From positions 124,001 to 188,000 of the forward strand of contig CAWDMA010000003.1 of assembly GCA_963803425.1 (NCBI GenBank): a stretch of DNA of 64,000 nucleotides. The letters are read 5' to 3'. This DNA comes from DASPWW01 sp963803425. GTDB lineage: Bacteria > Actinomycetota > Thermoleophilia > Solirubrobacterales > 70-9. The notes beneath the pieces were generated by a model. The model was not told the DNA's origin, ran no database searches, and was given only the letters and a program-made list of their open reading frames with translations. Positions 16,625 to 25,598 of this stretch are shown here, in pieces; the first letter of the stretch is position 1, and every line of letters starts with the position of its first letter. Both the position numbers and the translations under genes were made by a program.

Positions 16625-17274
16625 AGGTGACCGTCGACGGGACCGAGGTCGAGGTGGAGCCGGGGACGACGGTGCTGGAGGCGGCCCGGAAGGCCGGCAG
16701 CTACGTCCCGACCCTGTGCTTCGACGACCGGCTGGCGCCGTTCGGCGCGTGTCGCGTGTGCATGGTCGGCGTCGAGGGCTCCGCCGCGCCGATCGCCTCA
16801 TGCACCACGCCCTGCGCCGAGGACATGGCGATCGACACCACCGACGAGACCGCCCGCCGGATCGCGGGGGCGACGGTCGAGCTGGTCGTCTCCGAGCTCC
16901 CGAAGCCTCCCGCCGAGCACACCGAGCTCGCCGAGGTCGCACGGTTCTTCGAGATCGGCGAGCCTCGGTGGCAGGGCGAGCGGCACGAGGGCGCCCTCGA
17001 CGAGCGCCACCCCTATCTGGTGATCGAGCACGAGCTGTGCATCTCGTGCGGGCGATGCATTCGCGCCTGCGACGAGGTGCAGGGCGCGTTCGCGCTGACC
17101 GCGACCGGGCGCGGCTTCGAGGCGAACATCACCGCGGGCCTGGACTCCGGGTTCGCCGAGTCGACGTGCGTGTCGTGCGGCGCGTGCGCGGACACCTGCC
17201 CCACCGACGCGATCACGGAGCACACGCTGCTGGAAGTGGCACAATCAGGTGCGGGAGAAGAAGGAGTGGCATGA
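16621..17274 (+). CDS. Formate dehydrogenase iron-sulfur subunit (NuoG N-terminal type)
   Basis: 217-residue electron-relay protein. The N-terminal ferredoxin-fold domain carries a 2Fe-2S site (LCFDDRLAPFGACRVC, then a cysteine in SCTTPC). The C-terminal part holds two 4Fe-4S motifs, CISCGRCIRAC and CVSCGACADTC, the latter ending CPTDAI. The His-Cys cluster usually found between them in NuoG and FdsA is not evident. In FdsA-type enzymes this module is the N-terminus of the catalytic chain; here it is a separate gene overlapping both neighbours by 4 bases. Confidence 0.88.
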   Translation: MKVTVDGTEVEVEPGTTVLEAARKAGSYVPTLCFDDRLAPFGACRVCMVGVEGSAAPIASCTTPCAEDMAIDTTDETARRIAGATVELVVSELPKPPAEHTELAEVARFFEIGEPRWQGERHEGALDERHPYLVIEHELCISCGRCIRACDEVQGAFALTATGRGFEANITAGLDSGFAESTCVSCGACADTCPTDAITEHTLLEVAQSGAGEEGVA

Positions 17275-19364
17275 GCGACCGTTTCGAGAAGACCACGAGC
17301 ACGACCTGCGGGTACTGCGGCGTCGGCTGCCGGCTGGAGGCGCACCGGGCGGACGGGCACGTCGTCTCGATCAGCCCGTCGATGGACGGGCCCGCGAACA
17401 GGGGCCACACCTGCCTGAAGGGCCGCTTCGCGCATCAGTTCGCGCGCTCCCGCGACCGGCTCACCGCCCCGCTCGTCCGCGAGTCGGGCAGCTTCCGGCT
17501 CGCCTCCTGGGACGAGGCGCTCGCCCGGATCGCCGAGGCGCTCGGGCAGATCAAGGCCGAGCACGGGCCCGACGCGATCGCCGGTCTCGCCTCCTCCCGC
17601 GCCACCAACGAGGACTGCTACGCGATGCAGCGCATGATGCGCGCCGCGATCGGCACCCACAACATCGACAACTGCTCCCGCGTGTGCCACTCGCCGACCT
17701 CGTTCGCGCTCCGCAAGTCGTTCGGGCTGTCCGGCGCGACCGGCTCCTTCGACGACATCGAGGCCGCCGAGGTGGCGCTGCTGATCGGCGTCAACCCGAC
17801 CCAGGGTCACCCGGTCGTCGGCGCGCGGATAAAGCAGGCGGCGCTCCGGGGCCTGAAGCTGATCACGGCCGACCCGCGCCGGATCGAGCTCGCCGACTAC
17901 GGCGTCCTCCACCTCGCCAACCGGCCCGGGACGAACGCCGCGCTCGCGAACGGGCTCGGGCACGTCCTGATCCGCGACGGGATGCTCGACGAGGAGTTCA
18001 TCGAGGCCCGCACCGAGGGGTTCGAGGCGACCGCGGAGCTGGTCGACGCGTACACGCCGGAGGCCGTCGAGGAGATCACCGGCGTGCCCGCCGCCGACGT
18101 GGAGCGCGCCGCGCACCTGTACGGCGAGACCGATCGCGCGTGCATCCTGTGGGGGCTCGGCGTCACCGAGCACAGCTACGGCTCCGAGGTCGTGCAGCTG
18201 CTCTGCAACATGGCGCTGATGACCGGCAAGGTGGGCCGGCCCGGCGCCGCGCTGCTGCCGCTGCGCGGCCAGAACAACGTGCAGGGCTCCTCCGACATGG
18301 GCGCTCTCCCCGACACCTTCACCGACTACCGGCCGGTAACCGACGACGAGGTCACCTCGAGCTTCGAGCGCCGCTGGGGCGTCCAGATGAAGCGGGAGAA
18401 GGGGATGAAGATCCCGGAGATGTTCGACGCCGCCGTCGCCGGCGAGCTGAAGGCGATGTACATCTTCGGCGAGGACGTCGCCCAGACCGATCCCGACACG
18501 GAGCACGTCCAGCACGCGCTCGAGTCGCTCGAGTTCCTGGTCTGCCAGGACATCTTCGAGAACGAGACGACCAAGTACGCGGACGTGATCCTGCCCGCGT
18601 CCTCGTTCCTGGAGAAGAGCGGCACGTTCACGAACGCGGAGCGGCGCGTGCAGATGGTCTCCGCCGCCGCGGACCCGCCCGGCTCGGCGCTCACCGACTT
18701 CGAGATCCTGTGCCGGGTGTCGAGCGCGCTCGGCCATGAGATGGGCTACGAGACGCCCGCCGACGTGATGGACGAGATCGCGGACCTGACCCCGCGGTAC
18801 GCGGGGCTGCGGCACGAGAACATCGGCCGCGGCGGGCTGCAGTGGCCGGTCGCCGCCGACGGCACCGACTCGCCGATCCTGTACGAGGATCGGTTCGAGC
18901 TCCCAGGCGGCAAGGGCCGATTCGCCGCCCTGCCCTACAAGCCGCCTGGAGACGAGGCCGACGACGAGTTCCCGCTGATCCTCGTGACGGGGCGGCGGCT
19001 CGAGCACTACAACGCCGGCACGATGACCCGCCGTACGGGCAACCTCGATCTGATGCCGCACGATTGGCTCGAGGTGCATCCCGACGACGCGGCCGAGCTC
19101 GATGTGCGCGATGGCGAGGTGGTCGCCCTGCGCAGCCGCCGCGGCCGCGTGGAGCTGCCGGTGCAGATCACCGAGCGGATCGAGCCCGGGCACGTGTTCA
19201 CCGCCTTCCACTTCCCGGACGTGCGCACGAACCTGCTCGTCGGGCAGGCGTCCGACGTGAACACGTCGTGCCCCGAGTACAAGGTGGTCGCGGTCGCTGT
19301 CGAGCGCACCGGCGCGTCGGCACCGGTCGGCGCCGGCGCCGGTCGCGAGCCGGTAGTCGCCTAG
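17271..19364 (+). CDS. Formate dehydrogenase catalytic (molybdopterin) subunit
   Basis: 697-residue bis-MGD enzyme oxidising formate to CO2. A 4Fe-4S cluster is bound by C13, C16, C20 and C48 (TTCGYCGVGC, GHTCLKG). The active site reads NCSRVCH, giving C139 as the metal ligand with H140 beside it, as in cysteine-type formate dehydrogenases. Further family segments are RGQNNVQGSSDMG, VILPASSFLEKSGTFTNAERR and TGRRLEHYNAGTMTRRT. There is no Tat signal, so it is cytoplasmic. ATG at 17271 has an AAGGAG site and overlaps the iron-sulfur subunit stop. With the two upstream genes and fdhD it forms an NAD-linked formate dehydrogenase. Confidence 0.93.
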   Translation: MSDRFEKTTSTTCGYCGVGCRLEAHRADGHVVSISPSMDGPANRGHTCLKGRFAHQFARSRDRLTAPLVRESGSFRLASWDEALARIAEALGQIKAEHGPDAIAGLASSRATNEDCYAMQRMMRAAIGTHNIDNCSRVCHSPTSFALRKSFGLSGATGSFDDIEAAEVALLIGVNPTQGHPVVGARIKQAALRGLKLITADPRRIELADYGVLHLANRPGTNAALANGLGHVLIRDGMLDEEFIEARTEGFEATAELVDAYTPEAVEEITGVPAADVERAAHLYGETDRACILWGLGVTEHSYGSEVVQLLCNMALMTGKVGRPGAALLPLRGQNNVQGSSDMGALPDTFTDYRPVTDDEVTSSFERRWGVQMKREKGMKIPEMFDAAVAGELKAMYIFGEDVAQTDPDTEHVQHALESLEFLVCQDIFENETTKYADVILPASSFLEKSGTFTNAERRVQMVSAAADPPGSALTDFEILCRVSSALGHEMGYETPADVMDEIADLTPRYAGLRHENIGRGGLQWPVAADGTDSPILYEDRFELPGGKGRFAALPYKPPGDEADDEFPLILVTGRRLEHYNAGTMTRRTGNLDLMPHDWLEVHPDDAAELDVRDGEVVALRSRRGRVELPVQITERIEPGHVFTAFHFPDVRTNLLVGQASDVNTSCPEYKVVAVAVERTGASAPVGAGAGREPVVA

Positions 19365-19371
19365 GCGGACG

Positions 19372-20250
19372 TCATCGCCGGCCCGGGTGCGAGCGCCACG
19401 TCTCGTGCAGGTCCGCCTTGCGCCCGCGGTCGCGGTGCGTAGGCGCCGGGCAGTCACGGCGGCTGCGGTGTAGCGACTCGAGGTCGAGCTCTGCGATCGC
19501 GACCTGCTCGACGTTCGCCTCGGTCTCGGCGATGACCCCGTTCGGGGCCCAGGACGAGTCGGACGGCCCGATCACGGAGCTTCGCGCAAACCCTCCGTTC
19601 GGCAGCGCGGGCGCCACGCCCGCGAGCCCGGCGTGGACCGCGAAGACCTGGTGCTCCACGCATCTCGCGTGCAGGCAGTGGCGCACGCGCCAGAAGCCGT
19701 GCTCGGTCTCGGTGAACGAGGGACACAGAAGGACCTCCGCACCCTGATGGACCAGCGCATGGGAGCACTCCGGAAACTCGGCCTCGTAGCAGACCAGCAC
19801 GCCGACGGTTGCGATCGGAAGCTCGACGGCCGTCATCGTGTCGCCCTCCTCGACGCCGTCCGCAAGCTCGTCCGCCACGACGTGGGTCTTCGCGTGCGCG
19901 TGAAGATCCCCTCCGGCCGTGAACGTGTGGGACACGTTGAGACGGCGGCCGCCCTCGACGACAAGGTGCGATCCAGCCACGATGCACTGCTCCCGCCTCG
20001 CGGCCTCGGTGCGAAACAGGTCCCGGTAGGCGTCGGTGAGCCCCGCCGGGCGGTTGCCGGCCGCGCCGCCGGCAGCGCCCCGGCCGGCCCCAGCCAGCTC
20101 CAGCGTGACCAGCTCGGGCAGGACGACGAGGTCGGCACCCGACGCGCGGTCAAGCACCGAGCGCATGTGGTCCGCGAACTGCTCGAATCCGTCGACCTCG
20201 CGCGCCACGACGGTGCACGCGGCGACTGTCAGCGATCCCATCGAAGCCAT
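19372..20250 (-). CDS. Carbon-nitrogen hydrolase (nitrilase superfamily)
   Basis: 292-residue amidase-type enzyme with the Glu-Lys-Cys triad visible: Glu in VLPELVT, Lys in HAKTHVV and the nucleophile Cys in VLVCYEAEFPE. Such enzymes hydrolyse nonpeptide C-N bonds such as amides, carbamoyl groups or nitriles. ATG 20250 was chosen; another in-frame ATG at 20241 is equally possible, and the open frame upstream belongs to the EamA gene. It begins right after the EamA stop, so the two are co-transcribed. It ends 7 bp from the convergent formate dehydrogenase gene. Substrate unknown. Confidence 0.85.
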   Translation of the reverse strand: MASMGSLTVAACTVVAREVDGFEQFADHMRSVLDRASGADLVVLPELVTLELAGAGRGAAGGAAGNRPAGLTDAYRDLFRTEAARREQCIVAGSHLVVEGGRRLNVSHTFTAGGDLHAHAKTHVVADELADGVEEGDTMTAVELPIATVGVLVCYEAEFPECSHALVHQGAEVLLCPSFTETEHGFWRVRHCLHARCVEHQVFAVHAGLAGVAPALPNGGFARSSVIGPSDSSWAPNGVIAETEANVEQVAIAELDLESLHRSRRDCPAPTHRDRGRKADLHETWRSHPGRR

Positions 20251-20252
20251 TC

Positions 20253-21179
20253 TCAGCGCTCCGGCAGTCCGGGCGGGACCTCGATCGACGACGGCACCCC
20301 CACCGCCCGGCCAGGCCGCAGGCGCCCACCCGTGGCCAGCCACGACCCCGCGAGGATCAGCAGCAGCCCCGCGATCGCCCCGGCTCCGGGTCGCTCACCG
20401 AGGACCGCGACGCCGAGCGCGACGGCCACCACCGGGGCGACATAGGTGATCACCAGCGCTCGCCCGGCGCCGACCTCGGCGACGAGCGCGGCGTAGATCG
20501 CGAAGGCCGCCGCGGTGCAGAGGATGCCGAGCACGACGAGCGCCGTCACGGCGGAGGCCGATGGCACGGCCGAGGGCGGGTCGAGCGCCGCGACCGGTGT
20601 GAGCGCGATCGCGGCGATCCCGAGCGCCGCCGCCATCGACGCGCGAGGATCCAGGTCCGACAGGTGGCGCTTCAGGACCAGCGGGCCGATCGCATAGCAA
20701 AGCGCGGCGATCAGGATTGCGATCGCTCCGACGAGCTCATCGGTGTCGCCGGCGACGTCGATCCCGACCAGAGCGACCACACCCGCGAGCCCGATCACGA
20801 GCCCCGCAAGCCTCCGACCCGCGACGCGCTCGGTCGCGTCGAAACGCAGCGCGATCAGCGCGACGAACAGCGGCGCCGCGGCGATCAGGATCGCGGCGAG
20901 CGAGGAGGCGACGTGCTGCTCACCCGCGGCGATCAGCGGGAAGGGCAGCGTGATCTCGACTATTGCGAACACCGCGAGCCAGCCCCAGCGGCCGCGCAGC
21001 GAGGACACAAGACCCGCACGCGAGGCGAGTGCGAGCAGGACGGCGGCACCGAGCACGACGCGCACCCAGGCCACCCAGCCGGGCGGAACGCCGTCGTCGA
21101 CTGCGATCTTGATGAACAGGTACGGGATCCCCCACAGGACCGAAACGGCTCCGAACGCCGCCCACGCTCGAGCGCTCAT
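20253..21179 (-). CDS. EamA/DMT-family metabolite transporter
   Basis: 308-residue membrane protein with about ten hydrophobic helices made of two EamA repeats. The N-terminus, LWGIPYLFIKIAVD, and the helix starting WVAWVRVVLGAAVLL are typical of the RhaT/DMT group. Family members export amino acids, nucleobases or drugs. It is divergent from the molybdopterin oxidoreductase at 21227 across a 47 bp gap and precedes the nitrilase gene, so the pair may export or process one metabolite. Specificity cannot be read from sequence. Confidence 0.85.
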   Translation of the reverse strand: MSARAWAAFGAVSVLWGIPYLFIKIAVDDGVPPGWVAWVRVVLGAAVLLALASRAGLVSSLRGRWGWLAVFAIVEITLPFPLIAAGEQHVASSLAAILIAAAPLFVALIALRFDATERVAGRRLAGLVIGLAGVVALVGIDVAGDTDELVGAIAILIAALCYAIGPLVLKRHLSDLDPRASMAAALGIAAIALTPVAALDPPSAVPSASAVTALVVLGILCTAAAFAIYAALVAEVGAGRALVITYVAPVVAVALGVAVLGERPGAGAIAGLLLILAGSWLATGGRLRPGRAVGVPSSIEVPPGLPER

Positions 21180-21226
21180 GCAGGGCAGGATGTCAGCAGT
21201 GCGGTCGGAGGCTGTATGTTCGAGAG

Positions 21227-23272
21227 GTGGGGAGCGCGGCGACCGCGAAGCGCAACTCGATCCGGACGACCTGCCCGCGGGACTGCTACGACGCCTGCGG
21301 CGTCCTCGTCACCACCCGTGAGGGTGGCGCGACTCAGGTCCGGGGAGACCCGGATCATCCGGTGAGCCGCGGAAAGCTGTGCCGCAAGTGCACGGTGGGC
21401 TACAACGGGGCCTTCCTCGACCCGGAGCTGCGGCTGGCCTCACCCCTGCGGCGGACGGGTCCGAAGGGCGCGGGCCGGTTCGAACCGGCCTCCTGGGATC
21501 AGGCCCTGGCCGAGATCGGCGAGCGGCTCAACCGGATCGTGGAGTCGCCTGGACCCGAGGCGATCCTGAACGCCCACTACACGGGCACCTTCTCGGTGAT
21601 CGGCTACCACTTCGGGATCCGGCTCTTCAATCGGCTCGGGGCGACCGAGGTCGAGCCGGACACGATCTGCAACAACGCGGGCCACGTCGCGCTCGACTAC
21701 CTGTACGGCACCTCCCAGGTCGGGTTCGACCCGCGCACGGCCGCGGACTCCTCTTGCATCGTGGTGTGGGGCGCGAACCCGTCGGCCTCCGCCCCGCACG
21801 CGCATGAGCAGTGGCTGCCGGAGAGCGACGCGCTGATCGTCGTCGTCGACCCCGTTCGGACCCCGACCGCCGAGGCCGCCGACCTCCACCTGCAGCCCTT
21901 CCCCGGCAGCGATGCGGCGCTGGCGTTCGGGCTGCTCAACGTCCTGCACCGCGATCGGCTGGTCGATCGGGAGTTCGTCGGCGCCCACACCGTCGGCTTC
22001 GAGGAGCTCGAGCCGACGATCGAGATGTGCACCCCCCGGTGGGCGGAGGAGAGGACCGGCGTCCCGGCGGGGCTGATCGAGGAGGCCGGGCGCGCGTACG
22101 CCGACGGGCCGTCGCTGCTGTGGCTCGGTCAGGGCTTCCAGCGCCAAGCGCGAGGAGGCAACGCGATGCGGAGCGCCGCGCTGCTGCCCGCCGTCACCGG
22201 CAACATCGGCCGGCCCGGCTCGGGCTTCCTGTACCTGAACGGGCTCGGCCAGCGCGGGATCGACGAGGACTACCTATCCGCGGAGCATCTCCGAACGCGG
22301 CCCGCGAGCTCGGTCAGCCACATGGACCTCGCCGCGCGGCTCGAGGACCGCGAGCGCGCCCGGGCGCTGGTGTGCTGGAACATCAACATCGCGGCCTCCA
22401 ACCCCGAGCAGTCCCGCCTCCGTCGCGTCCTCGAGCGCGACGACCTCTTCACGGTGGCGATCGACCTGTTCGAGACGGACACGACCGACTTCGCCGACTT
22501 CGTGCTGCCCGCGGCGAGCTTCCTCGAGTTCGACGACCTGGTCGCCTCCTACTTCGACCTCTCGCTGTCCGCTCAGGTCGGGGCGATCCCGCCGATCGGC
22601 GATTCCCTCCCCAACCAGGAGATCTTCCGGCGGCTGGCGGCGAGCATGGGCCTCGACGACCCGGAGCTGTTCGAGAGCGATGACGAGATCATCTCGACCG
22701 TGCTGCGACAGACGGGACTGGGGGAGGACTTCGACTCGCTGGCCGCCAAGGGCACCGTGCCGATCTCGCCGCAGCCCGTCGTCCAGTTCGCCGACCGACG
22801 GTTTCCGACGCCGAGCGGCAGGATCGAGCTCGCATCGGACCGGGCAGAGAGCGCGGGCCAGCCCCGGGTTCCGCAGCCGCACGCCGACGCCCCTCCCGGG
22901 GGCGATCGGCTTCGCCTGCTCTCGCCGGCCTCGCCGTGGACGCTGAACGACACCTTCGCCAACGACGAGAAGATCACGCGGCGTCTCGGCGAGGCAACCG
23001 TCACCCTGAACCCGGTCGACGCCGCGGCGCGGGGACTGGGCGAGGGCGACGAGGTGGTGCTCGAGAACGAGAGCGGCCGCCTGCGGCTGGCCGTCGGCGT
23101 CGCCGAGACGGTGCCGCGCGGCGTCGCCCTCTGTCCCAAGGGACGGTGGCCGAGGCGGGAGCCGGCCGGCCTCAACGTGAACGCCCTGAACCCGGGGGTG
23201 AAGGCCGACATGGGCGAGAGCACGTCCGTTCACGGGGTCGAGGTGGAGGTGCGCCGGCCCGATGCGGTGTGA
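21227..23272 (+). CDS. Second molybdopterin-dependent oxidoreductase (BisC-like)
   Basis: 681-residue bis-MGD enzyme. The cluster cysteines follow a C-x3-C-x3-C spacing (C16, C20, C24 in TTCPRDCYDAC) plus C52/C55 in KLCRKC, as in acetylene hydratase- or thiosulfate reductase-like clades. The likely metal-ligand region is EPDTICNNAGH with C148. It also has PLLPAVTGN-like and VLPAASFLEFDD segments and a C-terminal MGD domain ending NVNALNPG. No signal peptide, so cytoplasmic. GTG start at 21227. No iron-sulfur or membrane partner is next to it, so its electron acceptor is unknown. Confidence 0.87.
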   Translation: MGSAATAKRNSIRTTCPRDCYDACGVLVTTREGGATQVRGDPDHPVSRGKLCRKCTVGYNGAFLDPELRLASPLRRTGPKGAGRFEPASWDQALAEIGERLNRIVESPGPEAILNAHYTGTFSVIGYHFGIRLFNRLGATEVEPDTICNNAGHVALDYLYGTSQVGFDPRTAADSSCIVVWGANPSASAPHAHEQWLPESDALIVVVDPVRTPTAEAADLHLQPFPGSDAALAFGLLNVLHRDRLVDREFVGAHTVGFEELEPTIEMCTPRWAEERTGVPAGLIEEAGRAYADGPSLLWLGQGFQRQARGGNAMRSAALLPAVTGNIGRPGSGFLYLNGLGQRGIDEDYLSAEHLRTRPASSVSHMDLAARLEDRERARALVCWNINIAASNPEQSRLRRVLERDDLFTVAIDLFETDTTDFADFVLPAASFLEFDDLVASYFDLSLSAQVGAIPPIGDSLPNQEIFRRLAASMGLDDPELFESDDEIISTVLRQTGLGEDFDSLAAKGTVPISPQPVVQFADRRFPTPSGRIELASDRAESAGQPRVPQPHADAPPGGDRLRLLSPASPWTLNDTFANDEKITRRLGEATVTLNPVDAAARGLGEGDEVVLENESGRLRLAVGVAETVPRGVALCPKGRWPRREPAGLNVNALNPGVKADMGESTSVHGVEVEVRRPDAV

Positions 23273-23637
23273 TGGGCTTGGCCGCGGGGCGGCGCATCCC
23301 AATGACGCGTCGGTAGACCGAGTTCCCGGCGCCGGGCCGCCGTCCGCGGCGCCGCCGAGGCGGCCGGCGATCACCCGCGGCTGCGCCTGATCGCCCCCCA
23401 CGATCACGCCGTGGCGCGGGGCGGGAAGCTGCGCGTGAAGCTCGGGCTGGGCCGGGGCGCGAAGCTGACTCGGTCCCTTCGGCGGCCCGCAGGGAGCCGG
23501 CCTCGACCTGGTGACGTGGTCGGCCGCCTACCTCGCCGCCGTGCTGGCGGTCGCGAGCGTCTCGTTCGCGCGCCTGGACCTCTGACGTCCGGCCGCCGCC
23601 GGTAGGCGCCATACGAGTGAGGATCGGGGACGCGCCC
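23273..23637. other. Gene-poor gap with possible decayed coding remnant
   Basis: 365 bases between the oxidoreductase and mobA hold no convincing intact gene. A short plus-strand frame ending with the stop at 23583-23585 reads DLVTWSAAYLAAVLAVASVSFARLDL, which resembles the last transmembrane helix of an ABC-2 type permease, but a stop lies just upstream (23466-23468). Another frame covers about 23340-23480 with protein-like composition that I do not recognise. A degraded transporter gene is the simplest reading. Confidence 0.3.
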
Positions 23638-24228
23638 TCAGCGGTCCGACCCGAGCAGCGCCGCTGCGCGCTCGACGTCCTCGGGGGTGTTCACGTTGAA
23701 GGCGATCGTGTCCGGGTCCCCGAACCGGGTCAGGTCTGCGGGGCTCAGCACCCGCGGGTGGAGGGCCGCGACGGCGGCCGTGGTCGAGTCGCCGCGCTCG
23801 AGCGCCGCCCGCAGCGACGGCTCGGCGCGCGGTTCGTAGCGCGCCAGCAGCGGCTGCAGCCGGCCCGCCAGCTCGGGCACCGCCGCCGCCGCCTCGATCC
23901 CCGCCAGCGATTCGATCAGGGCGGGCGCGACGAGCGGCATGTCGCACCCGAGCGCGACCACGGGTCCGTCGGCCGCCTCCAGCGCCGCCACGATCCCGCA
24001 CAGCGGATGATTGGGCTCGGCAGGCTCGAGAACGATCCGGCAATCGAGCGGCGGCAGCGGCGAGTCCGGCTTCGCGACCACGATCGGCTCCAGCCCGGCC
24101 TCGCCGACCGCGGCAAGGGGATACGAGATCAACGGCTGCCCGGCCAGCTCGACCAGCGGCTTCGGCGTACCCATCCGCGTGCTGCGTCCGCCCGCCAGCA
24201 CCGCGCCCACGACCGCCCGATCGCCCAC
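23638..24228 (-). CDS. mobA: Molybdenum cofactor guanylyltransferase MobA
   Basis: 196-residue nucleotidyltransferase that attaches GMP to Mo-molybdopterin to make MGD, needed by the DMSO-reductase-type enzymes nearby. The GTP-binding loop is LAGGRSTRMGTPK, then PLCGIVAALE, and the metal-binding aspartate is in LGCDMPLV. The C-terminal FNVNTPEDVERA is conserved. GTG start at 24228. It stands alone on the minus strand in the molybdenum region. Confidence 0.92.
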   Translation of the reverse strand: MGDRAVVGAVLAGGRSTRMGTPKPLVELAGQPLISYPLAAVGEAGLEPIVVAKPDSPLPPLDCRIVLEPAEPNHPLCGIVAALEAADGPVVALGCDMPLVAPALIESLAGIEAAAAVPELAGRLQPLLARYEPRAEPSLRAALERGDSTTAAVAALHPRVLSPADLTRFGDPDTIAFNVNTPEDVERAAALLGSDR

Positions 24229-24315
24229 GCACGGAGTCTCCCACTTGACTGCCCCCGGCCGATCGGCTTAACTGATTCCGGCGGGGATCAGCGCCACTCG
24301 ATTCGGAGGTGAGCC

Positions 24316-25227
24316 ATGAGCCCCACACCGCGGCGCGCGTGCGGAGCAATGCAGGTCTACGAGCAGCTTGCGGAGGCCTACCCGTCGTACCGCGCAAATC
24401 AGGAGCGGATCAACGAGACGACGCTCCGCAGCATCGCCACCGGTTCCGTGCAGAAGGCGGTGCGGCGGCTGATCAAGATTCCGGTCGTCGTGCATGTGGT
24501 CCACAAGCGCGGCGTCCAGAACATCGCGAAGAGCCAGATCAACAGTCAGATCAAGGTCCTGAACCGCGACTTCCGGGGCACCAACCCGGACGTCGGCGAG
24601 GTTCCGGGCGTGTGGACGGGGCTGATCGGAGACTCGAAGGTCCAGTTCGCACTCGCCAGGAAGGATCCGAAGGGCAAGCCGACGAGCGGGATCACCAGGA
24701 CCGAGACGAATCGCGACGCGTTTTCGGCGGTCGGTGACCCGGTGAAGAAGAGGTCGACCGGCGGCGCGCCCGCGTGGCCCACCGACCGGTACCTGAACAT
24801 CTGGGTGTGCAATCTCGCCGACGGGCTGCTCGGCTACGCGCAGTTCCCGGGCGGGCCGGCCCGGACCGATGGCGTCGTGATCCTGTACTCGGCGTTCGGG
24901 ACTCAGGGCGCGGCCCGGTCGCCGTTCGACAAGGGACGAACGGCGACTCACGAGATCGGTCACTGGCTCAACCTGCGGCACATCTGGGCCGACACGATGG
25001 GCTGCGGGGGCTCCGACCACGTCGCCGACACGCCCAACGCCGCCGGGCCGAACTACGGAAAGCCGACGTTCCCGAGCATCAGCTGCAACAACGGACCGAG
25101 CGGCGACATGTTCATGAACTACATGGACTACGTCGACGACGCGGCGATGGTCATGTTCACGGACGGGCAGGTGGCGCGGATGAACGCCGCCCTGCAGGGA
25201 CCGCGGAGCAAGGTCGCCGGGCTGTAG
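24316..25227 (+). CDS. M43-type (pappalysin-like) zinc metalloprotease
   Basis: 303-residue metzincin peptidase. The extended zinc motif HEIGHWLNLRH gives ligands H212, H216 and H222 with catalytic E213, and the Met-turn is MNYMDY at 267-272. Upstream segments VHVVHKRGVQNI and LNRDFRGTN are typical of bacterial M43B enzymes such as ulilysin. Calcium/disulfide regions (CGGSDHVADTP, SCNNGPSGD) are also present. Most relatives are secreted with a propeptide, yet no signal peptide is visible here. The ATG at 24316 has a GGAGG site. It has no obvious link to the molybdenum genes around it. Confidence 0.88.
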   Translation: MSPTPRRACGAMQVYEQLAEAYPSYRANQERINETTLRSIATGSVQKAVRRLIKIPVVVHVVHKRGVQNIAKSQINSQIKVLNRDFRGTNPDVGEVPGVWTGLIGDSKVQFALARKDPKGKPTSGITRTETNRDAFSAVGDPVKKRSTGGAPAWPTDRYLNIWVCNLADGLLGYAQFPGGPARTDGVVILYSAFGTQGAARSPFDKGRTATHEIGHWLNLRHIWADTMGCGGSDHVADTPNAAGPNYGKPTFPSISCNNGPSGDMFMNYMDYVDDAAMVMFTDGQVARMNAALQGPRSKVAGL

Positions 25228-25237
25228 CCGCGGGCGG

Positions 25238-25540
25238 ATGATCGAGCGCGCCGCCCTCGCCCGTCGCTGGGTGCACTCCCATGAGGAGGATCGAGGCGAC
25301 GAGATCGTGTTTCGCACGGATCGGTTCGACTTCCCGCCGTCGCGCGGACGCGCGGCGCTGGACCTGCGTGCCGACGGCACGTATGCCGGAACGCTTCCGG
25401 GGCCGACCGATGCCCCGGCGTCGGGAGAGGGTCGGTGGCAACTGGCGGACAACCGGCTTGTGATCGAAGGGGAGGGCGCTCCCGTGGCCGGGGGGACCGT
25501 CGTCAGCGTCGACGACGACCGCCTCGTGCTGAAGCGGTAG
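25238..25540 (+). CDS. Hypothetical protein, small beta-rich
   Basis: 100-residue protein I do not recognise. It begins 10 bp after the metalloprotease stop and has alternating beta-strand patterns (ALDLRADGTYAGTLPGP, GRWQLADNRLVIEG, VVSVDDDRLVLKR) like a small lipocalin-type or META-like barrel that scores a ligand or blocks a protease. No signal peptide or cysteines. Given the spacing, it may be co-transcribed with the protease; an inhibitor role is only speculation. Codon use matches its neighbours. Confidence 0.6.
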   Translation: MIERAALARRWVHSHEEDRGDEIVFRTDRFDFPPSRGRAALDLRADGTYAGTLPGPTDAPASGEGRWQLADNRLVIEGEGAPVAGGTVVSVDDDRLVLKR

Positions 25541-25598
25541 CGCCGAGATTGCGCCCGCGACCCGCCGCGCAGTGCGGCGAGCTACCCTCGGCTGGACC

